From NCBI GenBank assembly GCA_036387315.1, contig DASVTY010000084.1, positions 123,817-187,816 on the forward strand: DNA of 64,000 nucleotides, read 5' to 3'. The first letter of the stretch is position 1, and every line of letters starts with the position of its first letter. Made by a program: the position numbers and the translations under genes. The notes beneath the pieces were generated by a model. The model was given only the letters and a program-made list of their open reading frames with translations. It did no database searches and was not told the origin of the DNA. This document shows positions 57,498-64,000 of this stretch, in pieces. Source of the DNA: JALZCH01 sp036387315. Lineage in GTDB: Bacteria > Acidobacteriota > Blastocatellia > Pyrinomonadales > Pyrinomonadaceae.

Positions 57498-59528
57498 TTA
57501 TCTAACGAAAGCATTTGGCGTCGGCGCGTCGCTGCTTAATCCAAACTGCAGGGCGGTAAAGCCGGAGGTTGTTTGCTGTATGTACCACGATGCAGCACTC
57601 GGTCTGAAAACCGCTATATCCGCTCTGCCGTCGCCGTCATAATCAGCCGGCGCAGGTTTATCTTCCGAAATACCAAACTGTTGCCCGACAAACTGATTGT
57701 TGCTGCTGTTCAAACGATACCAGCTACCAACGCTCGGTCTGAAAACGGCAATGTCGGTTTTTCCGTCACCGTCATAATCTGCCGGAGTCGGAATGTCTGT
57801 GGAAACGCCGAACTGAACGCCCGTAAATGCCCCGTTGCTGCTGTTGCTGATGTACCAGCTTCCAGCCGAAGGTCGGAAAACTGCTAAATCGGATTTACCG
57901 TCACCGTCGAAATCTCCAATAAGCGGTTTATCTTCGGCAATGCCGAATTGAACGGCGACGATTTGACTGTTCGAGCTGTTGATGCGATACCAGGTTCCCG
58001 CCGACGGGCGATAAACGGTTATATCGGCTTTGCCGTCACCGTCGAAATCACCCGGAACCGGAATGTCGCCGCTCAAACCCCAATTAACCGCGCGAAAAGC
58101 ATTGTCCGAACTTTGCGAGATGTACCAAGCGCCGCCGCGGAAAACCGCGACATCCGTTTTGCCATCGCCGTCATAATCTGCCGGGATGAGCACGTCGGTC
58201 GAAATTCCAAATTGAACGCCGGTAAAGCCTGATGTTGATCCCTGAATGTACCAGGTTGCGTTGGAAGGACGAAAAACCGAGATGTCGGCTTTTCCGTCGC
58301 CGTCGTAATCGAAACGAACTTTCGTCGCCGTCGTGTCAAGCGGAACGGTCAACGACAAATCTCTGCCGTAATCGCGCTGGCGGTCGCGGTAAACCGTGTG
58401 ATAGTGGTTTGAGCTGGGAAATATAGGAGCAATTCGAACATTAAATTCGATCCATACACTCGGTCCGTCAATTCGCACGTAATTCGTGTTGGCATTTAAA
58501 AAACTACTCGCATTTCCTGCCGTACCGTTCCCGGTATAAGCAATGTATGTATCGTTCAATTCGTTTTGATAAATTTTGAGCATGTTCGCTGCCACGGCGT
58601 CGTCCAAATCACTCGTATAAGGTCGAATCGCCGCCACGACCAATGCCTTTTGCGCGTCGCTCAAACTGCTAACCTGAATGCCGACTCGGGTTGTCGGAAA
58701 CGTACCGTTGCCGCCGTTCGATTCGCCTGGGCTTAGCGTAACATCGCCGAATGTTTGCGTAAGTCTCGCAGTTGTCAATTGCGCCGACGACAACGACGCG
58801 AGCATTGCGGCGAGCGCATCGCGCTCTTGCGTTAACGGCGCATAGGTTGTTCCATTTGACGTGAACGAAACCGGCTCGATGCCTCTAAACTGTGGCGTGG
58901 CGCTCACGACGCGACCGTTATTGTACGCGATATTCGCCGCGTAGTGATGTCCGCCAAATTGCAGCATCCACCCGCCGGTTGTTGAAGGCTCGTTTAGAAA
59001 TGCAATGAAAAAAATGCCGCTGCCGTAAAGGCTGCTGCCGCTGTTTGCTGCTAAGGCATCATCGAAAAGCCTGATCTGGTTGAATTCGTCGTAACCTTCG
59101 TTGGCGGCAGTTCCCATCGCGGCTTGTATCACAGCTAACGCGGCAGAGAGCTGCGCCGACGTTAAATTGCTGAATTGAATGCCGTTGCGGCAGCTTGAGC
59201 CGCACGGCAGGTTTGACCATCGCCGCGCAAGCGTAGCGGTATAAGTTTGTTGTAGCGTTGGTATTTGCGCTGCGGTCAAAGTCGCTTTAAAAGCCTGCGC
59301 TTTGGCAACCACGTCAGCAACAGTTGCCGGGGACGCCGCCGAAGCGTCAATTGTAATCGGTTTCGACGCGGCGATTGTTTCGGGCGAACCGGCGTGAGTC
59401 GTCGCATTTGCCAATGTGTAATAAAGCGCGAACGCGAGCGATAAACCGGCAAAGGCGATTATCAAAATTCTTTCGCCGAGCAAATGCCGCTTGGCGCCCG
59501 CGATGATTTGCGGTTGATTGTTTTCCAT
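57498..59528 (-). CDS. DUF3500 domain protein with FG-GAP/VCBS repeats
   Basis: The 676-residue product has an N-terminal membrane anchor (ILIIAFAGLSLAFALYY, about 20-36). A DUF3500-type region (about 70-380, including GGWMLQFGGHHYAANI) follows. Six or seven FG-GAP repeats (YDGDGKTDVAVFRxxxxxW, about 400-676) form a beta-propeller with DxDGxxD calcium sites. FG-GAP repeats of this style are frequent in Blastocatellia secreted proteins. It lies 3 bp from the HupE/UreJ-like gene, so they form an operon. The function of DUF3500 is unknown. Confidence 0.83.
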   Translation of the reverse strand: MENNQPQIIAGAKRHLLGERILIIAFAGLSLAFALYYTLANATTHAGSPETIAASKPITIDASAASPATVADVVAKAQAFKATLTAAQIPTLQQTYTATLARRWSNLPCGSSCRNGIQFSNLTSAQLSAALAVIQAAMGTAANEGYDEFNQIRLFDDALAANSGSSLYGSGIFFIAFLNEPSTTGGWMLQFGGHHYAANIAYNNGRVVSATPQFRGIEPVSFTSNGTTYAPLTQERDALAAMLASLSSAQLTTARLTQTFGDVTLSPGESNGGNGTFPTTRVGIQVSSLSDAQKALVVAAIRPYTSDLDDAVAANMLKIYQNELNDTYIAYTGNGTAGNASSFLNANTNYVRIDGPSVWIEFNVRIAPIFPSSNHYHTVYRDRQRDYGRDLSLTVPLDTTATKVRFDYDGDGKADISVFRPSNATWYIQGSTSGFTGVQFGISTDVLIPADYDGDGKTDVAVFRGGAWYISQSSDNAFRAVNWGLSGDIPVPGDFDGDGKADITVYRPSAGTWYRINSSNSQIVAVQFGIAEDKPLIGDFDGDGKSDLAVFRPSAGSWYISNSSNGAFTGVQFGVSTDIPTPADYDGDGKTDIAVFRPSVGSWYRLNSSNNQFVGQQFGISEDKPAPADYDGDGRADIAVFRPSAASWYIQQTTSGFTALQFGLSSDAPTPNAFVR

Positions 59529-59531
59529 ATT

Positions 59532-60893
59532 CTATCCTCTTTTTGGTTGTTGTTCATTGAGGCGGATTTCTTTGTTGTATTGTAGACCAAAAGCCAGCAA
59601 CGCGAGCAAAGCTAAGACGAAAATGCCCAAATGAGCGTATTGCGAAACGTTTTGCACAAAAACGGCGATTTGGTTCGGATTGCCCGTTATGCGCTCGGCA
59701 ATCCAAGCAATTGCTGCGATTGCCGCCGTTACAGCGCCCGCGATTCTGAGCGGGGAGTAAAAAGCGGTTTGGCTCAAAAGCATCAGCCACGGCACGACGA
59801 GCGCGACAACGAAAAGCTGCATCAGCTCGATGCCGATATTAAAGCCCAAAATGCTGAGCGCCATCGCGCCTGGAGTTAAATGCAGTTCGGACAAGGCGGC
59901 GGCGAAAGCCAAACCGTGAATCAAACCGAAACCGGCGGCGACGTACATTTCTTTGCCGGGAAATATCGGTCGCACGGCGTGAACGGCGGAGATTAAAATT
60001 GAAACGGCAATCAAAACCTCAATCGGTTGTTGCGGAACGCGAAACAAATCGAGCGCGCCGACGAGCAAGGTGAGCGAATGCCCAACGGTAAAAGCTGTCA
60101 CGATTTTGAGCAATCGAAAAAGGCTGTTTCTGGTGCCGCCGAAATCGCCCCACCGTTTGCCGTTCGTCAAAAGCGTCGCCGGAAGCAGCAGCACGAGCAG
60201 AAACAACAAATGATCGGTTCCTTCTTTGATATGCTGCATTCCAAGAGTGACCATTCCGCCAAACGCTTGTTGCAAATCGCCTTTTTCCAAGTTTATTTCG
60301 AGCGCCGAAATCTTTCCCGTTCCGGTATCAACGGCAATGACGTTAACTTCCGCTGCATTCGTAATTTCTTCGCCGTTTCTGCCAGTCTCCCAATCGTTGC
60401 GGATCGAAACAAATGCGCGATGCGTGACGACCTGGTGCATAATCAGGTCGTAATTGAGGGTAAACTTTCTTGTACTTACGCCTTCAGGCGGGGTTAAATC
60501 GAGATTGACTCTGATTTCCTGAAACGATCCGCTTTGCGTTTGCTCGGCTTTTTCGACTTTGATTTTTGTTATTTCGATTGACCAGGGCTGACTGTTTTCA
60601 GAAACCGGGCGAACGTGTGAAAGAAGATATTCTTTTAATTGCGGCTCAAAGTTTTTGATTGATTCTTCCGGGGTTTCAGTGAGATTGTGACCGACGGCGA
60701 GTTCAAGCTCACTTAAAGGAATTTCCAGTTCCATTCCGACTTTTTTCGGTGTGATGTCGAGCAAAACAATTGTCGTCGGTTGCTGATGAGCAAACGAAGG
60801 CTGCGGCAAAATAATGAATAAGCCTAAAATGATAAAAAGCAGAAAAATGCATTTGTATTGCAAAAATAAGGATTTGAAAGCGAATATCTTCAT
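59532..60893 (-). CDS. HupE/UreJ-type membrane protein with exported N-terminal domain
   Basis: Starting at ATG 60893 gives 453 residues with a signal anchor (CIFLLFIILGLFIILPQPSFA). An extracytoplasmic beta domain (about 35-210) follows. The C-terminal half is a HupE/UreJ_2-like membrane module: GMQHIKEGTDHLLFLLVLLLP and GFGLIHGLAFAAALSEL are the two conserved His motifs. HupE/UreJ proteins are nickel or cobalt permeases; in the UreJ_2 group the role is untested. It is upstream of the DUF3500 gene in the operon. Confidence 0.82.
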   Translation of the reverse strand: MKIFAFKSLFLQYKCIFLLFIILGLFIILPQPSFAHQQPTTIVLLDITPKKVGMELEIPLSELELAVGHNLTETPEESIKNFEPQLKEYLLSHVRPVSENSQPWSIEITKIKVEKAEQTQSGSFQEIRVNLDLTPPEGVSTRKFTLNYDLIMHQVVTHRAFVSIRNDWETGRNGEEITNAAEVNVIAVDTGTGKISALEINLEKGDLQQAFGGMVTLGMQHIKEGTDHLLFLLVLLLPATLLTNGKRWGDFGGTRNSLFRLLKIVTAFTVGHSLTLLVGALDLFRVPQQPIEVLIAVSILISAVHAVRPIFPGKEMYVAAGFGLIHGLAFAAALSELHLTPGAMALSILGFNIGIELMQLFVVALVVPWLMLLSQTAFYSPLRIAGAVTAAIAAIAWIAERITGNPNQIAVFVQNVSQYAHLGIFVLALLALLAFGLQYNKEIRLNEQQPKRG

Positions 60894-61207
60894 TACTTCT
60901 TTACAAAATCGAGGCTTTGCAATCAAACAAAAATAAAAAACTTCGATAGTTGAAGCTGTAAAATGCGTTTAATGGCACAAATACCGATGAAATTTGCGAT
61001 GCTGCAAATACAAAAATCTAATTATCGATAGTGATTGTAAAGTTTTGATTGTTAGAAAGCGAGAAATTGTTAAGAAATGTAAAGCCCTGAGGTAGAAATA
61101 TTTTGGAAATACTAGCTGGAAACTACTAAGTTCCGAGAACGCTCTTTTTGAGATAGCTAAAAACACTGAAAAAGTGTCCCATAAATTATACGTTTTTGAG
61201 ACACTTT

Positions 61208-61236
61208 AAAGGGAAGCTAAATACTTCCCTTTTTGC
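61208..61236 (+). terminator. Hairpin terminator in the gap before the metallopeptidase gene
   Basis: AAAGGGAAG and CTTCCCTTTT around 7 nt, followed by TGCTTTT. It has the same shape as the hairpins that follow the three att sites. A palindrome like the GTCTCAAAAA repeat (GTGTCCC...TTTTTGAGACAC) is at 61175-61204. The rest of 60927-61511 shows no gene. Confidence 0.65.
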
Positions 61237-61511
61237 TTTTGATGCATCATTGGTGCGCCAACCAACCTAATAGGGTAAATATAATTGCCTTTTCATTTAG
61301 GTCAAAGAAATGATGTATTTTGTTACACCATCGAACGCTCGAAGTCTCCAGCCAGCGAAAAGGAAGTCATTCAGCCTCTTCTAGCAGTTTCTTAAACTCC
61401 GACGCCTCTCAAGCTACTACCGACTCAAGTTTTACTCAAGTCATCGAGTATAGCATCAAGGTATAAACTTCGACTTCGACCCCTAGCGGGCAGGATCAAC
61501 AAAGGAGAATT

Positions 61512-64000
61512 ATGAACACTAGTCGGCACTACAGGACAGTTTTCTTGGTCTGTTCATTGATAATTGCATCGTCAATGGCTGTTTTCGGTCAAGAGACGGT
61601 TTGGTCACCAATCAAGGGCGAATTGCGAATTCAGACGAACAGATCCGTCCAGAGGCATTCATTCCCCAGCCAATTCAAATTGTTCCGTCTGAACCGCGGG
61701 GGGCTTGAGCAGAGACTGTTCTCGGTGGTCGACAAGACTGGCAAGCCGACGGTCGTATCGCTACCGAACGCTGACGGTGGTACGGAGCAGTTCGAGCTTT
61801 TTGAGGCTTCAAATTTCGATCCCGAGCTTCAGGCAACATTCCCCGAGATCCGGTCATTTTCGGGACGCGGGGTCACCGATAAGCACGCGACCGTGAAGCT
61901 AAGTATTTCTCCGCAGGGGGTTCAGGGAACTGTATTCAGGACCGGGGGCGAGTTCCTCAAGCTCGAAGGGCAGACCGAGATCATCGAACCTTATTCAAAT
62001 GACCGCACTGTATATGCCGTGTTCAAGTCGGCAAGAAGGACGGGCGAGCTGCCCTGGGCATGCAAAGCTCCGGTCGAGCTAGCTCTCTTTTCACAATGGA
62101 AACAGCAGATCAACCGCGAGCAGGTTGCGGCTCCCGAAAGCAACACCGGTGAGATAAGGACGATGCGCCTTGCACAGTCGTCCAATGGCGAGTATGCGAA
62201 CTATTTCGGTGCCACCAACGCTTCTCAGGTGGCAAAGGTCCTTGCTGCTTTCAACGCAACGCTTACCAGAGCGAACGGAGTTTATGAGAGAGACCTGGGG
62301 CTTCATCTGAACCTCATTCCCGAGACAACGAGACTGATCTTCTACAACCCGGCGACCGATCCTTACACAGACGACCTAGCGAACTGGAATGACGAGCTGG
62401 CGGGTGCAATCGCGGCACAGGGCATAACCCCGGCGATGTATGACATCGGGCACATGTTTGGTGCATCAGGCGGCGGCGGGAACGCGGGCTGCATCGGCTG
62501 TGTGTGCAGTGCCAATCACGACAAGGGGATGGGCATCACCTCCCCTTCCGACGGTATACCGGAAGGGGACAATTTTGACATTGATTATGTAGTTCACGAG
62601 GTCGGGCATCAGCTCGGCGCCAACCATACGTTCTCTTATGGACAGCTTCCGATACCGGAAATGCTCGGTCAGGACAAGGAGATCGGCTCCGGCATTACAA
62701 TCATGGGATACGCCGGAATCACTCCTGTGACCGACGTGGCAACGCATTCAATCGATATATTCCATGAAACGTCCATCGAGCAGATCCAGACAAACCTTCC
62801 GACGCGCGGGTGTCCTGCCGCCGGGACTATGGCGTCGACGGGAAATCACGCTCCGGTCGTTGCCCCGGTCAACAACTATACCATCCCGATCCTGACACCG
62901 TTTAAGCTCACAGGATCGGCAACTGATCCCGACGGCGACGCCATAACTTACAACTGGGAACAAAACGATTCCGCTGAAAATACGGGCATTACCATTGCCG
63001 CCGCCAGCGCGAATCCGGCGAAGCTGCTCGGACCGAATTGGCTTTCATTTAATTCGAGTTCCTCACCGACCAAGTATTTCCCGAGGCTCTCGACAATTCT
63101 TGCCGGCGAGTTCACTACGCAGGCTCTTCCGGGCGGCGATCCGGCTGTGCTGATCGAGGCATTAAGCTCGGTTTCACGCGACCTGAACTTTAGATTGACA
63201 GTAAGGGACAATCATCCGTACGTACCCGGTGTGGCAATCGGTCAGACGCAGTATACGGACATGAAAGTGTCTGTCACCAACCTTGCCGGACCATTCAAGG
63301 TCTCTGCACCTGATTCCGCCGTCACTTGGGAAGGAGGCACGCCGCAGACCATTACGTGGCTGACGGCGAATACGAATCTGCCTCCGGTCGGTGCCGAGAT
63401 GGTTAACATCCGACTTTCTGTTGATGGCGGAAATACCTTTCCGACCGTGCTGAAAGCGAATACGCCTAACGACGGCAGCGAGTCCGTCGTAATACCGAAG
63501 TTGAGTACGAGTTCTGCCCGCATCATGGTCGAGGCGGCGGAGAATATTTTCTTCGATATTTCCAACGCGAATTTCACTATCCTTGCACCACCGACAATTG
63601 GAGGGACAGTCAGTTACGGCATTACTCCTATGAATCAACCGCAGAAGTTTGTTGAAGGTGTTTTGTTGACAACATCGGGCGCTTCTGTAGTGTCTGATTC
63701 AACAGATGCTGGCGGGATTTACTTGCTGGAAAATCTAACTGCAAACGGAGAATACACCGTAACTCCAACAAAAACAGGAAACGTCAACGGCATTTCTCCG
63801 TCTGACGCGACTATGGTGTTGCGTCACATCGCAGCAAACGGACAAGGACCGAATGTTTTGAATCCGAATCAGATATTAGCGGCAGACGCAAACGGTGATG
63901 GAAACATCACTCCGTTTGATGCAACGCTGATTCTGCGATATATAGCTGCCGGAGCATCAAACGCTAATACCGGACAAGTCGGTAATTGGAAGTTTGATCC
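61512..64000 (+). CDS. Secreted reprolysin-like metallopeptidase with dockerin-like tail, 3' end outside window
   Basis: The frame is open from the ATG at 61512 (AAAGGAG upstream) to the window edge, 829 codons. A signal peptide (residues 1-27, ending VFG) is followed by a propeptide-like region and a zincin with HEVGHQLGANHTF (His362, HExxHxxGxxH) as in M12B reprolysins. Beta-rich domains follow. A dockerin-like region (about 758-817) has ISPSDATMVLRHI and DANGDGNITPFDATLILRYI, two DxNxDG-type calcium loops. Codon use in the first 2 kb favours GAG, AAG and ATC, unlike neighbours. Probably transferred. Secreted protease role inferred from the motif. Confidence 0.85.
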   Translation, partial: MNTSRHYRTVFLVCSLIIASSMAVFGQETVWSPIKGELRIQTNRSVQRHSFPSQFKLFRLNRGGLEQRLFSVVDKTGKPTVVSLPNADGGTEQFELFEASNFDPELQATFPEIRSFSGRGVTDKHATVKLSISPQGVQGTVFRTGGEFLKLEGQTEIIEPYSNDRTVYAVFKSARRTGELPWACKAPVELALFSQWKQQINREQVAAPESNTGEIRTMRLAQSSNGEYANYFGATNASQVAKVLAAFNATLTRANGVYERDLGLHLNLIPETTRLIFYNPATDPYTDDLANWNDELAGAIAAQGITPAMYDIGHMFGASGGGGNAGCIGCVCSANHDKGMGITSPSDGIPEGDNFDIDYVVHEVGHQLGANHTFSYGQLPIPEMLGQDKEIGSGITIMGYAGITPVTDVATHSIDIFHETSIEQIQTNLPTRGCPAAGTMASTGNHAPVVAPVNNYTIPILTPFKLTGSATDPDGDAITYNWEQNDSAENTGITIAAASANPAKLLGPNWLSFNSSSSPTKYFPRLSTILAGEFTTQALPGGDPAVLIEALSSVSRDLNFRLTVRDNHPYVPGVAIGQTQYTDMKVSVTNLAGPFKVSAPDSAVTWEGGTPQTITWLTANTNLPPVGAEMVNIRLSVDGGNTFPTVLKANTPNDGSESVVIPKLSTSSARIMVEAAENIFFDISNANFTILAPPTIGGTVSYGITPMNQPQKFVEGVLLTTSGASVVSDSTDAGGIYLLENLTANGEYTVTPTKTGNVNGISPSDATMVLRHIAANGQGPNVLNPNQILAADANGDGNITPFDATLILRYIAAGASNANTGQVGNWKFD

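Noticed and set aside
60969..61166. A 65-residue minus-strand ORF
   Set aside because: No ribosome site, AT-rich, Phe/Leu-rich composition without signal or known motif, and overlaps repeat and hairpin sequence.
61175..61236. A fourth att-like site (TGTCCCA with the same hairpin type)
   Set aside because: Only about 7 bp match the tRNA end; the hairpin shape is common here. It is better explained by a degenerate palindromic repeat plus a terminator.

Overview
The window looks like chromosomal DNA of an Acidobacteriota bacterium, most likely class Blastocatellia. This is inferred from gene content: paired acidobacterial-type VWA secreted proteins, FG-GAP proteins with YDGDGKTD repeats, BACON and carboxypeptidase-regulatory-like secreted proteins, a single-chain Kgd-type 2-oxoglutarate dehydrogenase, and host codon use rich in GAA, AAA and GCG. 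No database search was possible, so family names rest on motif recognition.

Host part 1 (1-29338). A CYTH protein (partial), an ABC-2 exporter pair, a TauE/SafE permease and serA lie beside a 1264-residue fused E1/E2 2-oxoglutarate dehydrogenase. Next come small secreted proteins separated by a palindromic GTCTCAAAAA repeat, a zinc alcohol dehydrogenase with a conserved partner and a CheB remnant, and two VWA proteins flanking a ChrA transporter. These are followed by a beta-helix protein, a serine hydrolase/Gfo-Idh pair, a DUF1989/heme N-oxygenase-like pair, two glycosyltransferases and recA with a palindromic candidate operator. Several genes carry tandem heptanucleotide repeats inside linker or loop coding sequence.

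Mobile part (29340-57317). A tRNA-Phe gene (29311-29383) is the insertion site. Its last 44-49 bp recur at 53348-53396 and 57274-57317, so two elements sit in tandem. Element 1 (about 24 kb) carries a tyrosine integrase, a SWIM protein, small HTH proteins, a primase-helicase (DUF3987 type), a type I restriction-modification operon with an extra membrane gene, a DUF6236-like gene and secreted or small proteins. It also carries a GmrSD-like DUF262/DUF1524 nuclease sitting inside the ruins of a second hsdM-hsdS locus, a YedK homologue next to a truncated UmuD-like peptidase, and a TIR-transmembrane-TPR protein split by a frame change at eight T residues. I see no conjugation or virion genes. Two diverged copies of a roughly 130-bp noncoding element (near 31400 and 48590) are unexplained and are the best candidate for an undescribed cis-element. 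Element 2 (about 3.9 kb) has no integrase and holds small genes, an RHH/XRE pair and two secreted proteins, consistent with a cis-mobilisable remnant.

Host part 2 (57318-64000). A DUF3500-FG-GAP fusion lies beside a HupE/UreJ-type membrane protein. The window ends in an open reading frame, cut by the window edge, for a secreted reprolysin-like metallopeptidase with a dockerin-like tail. Its codon use differs from its neighbours, suggesting transfer.
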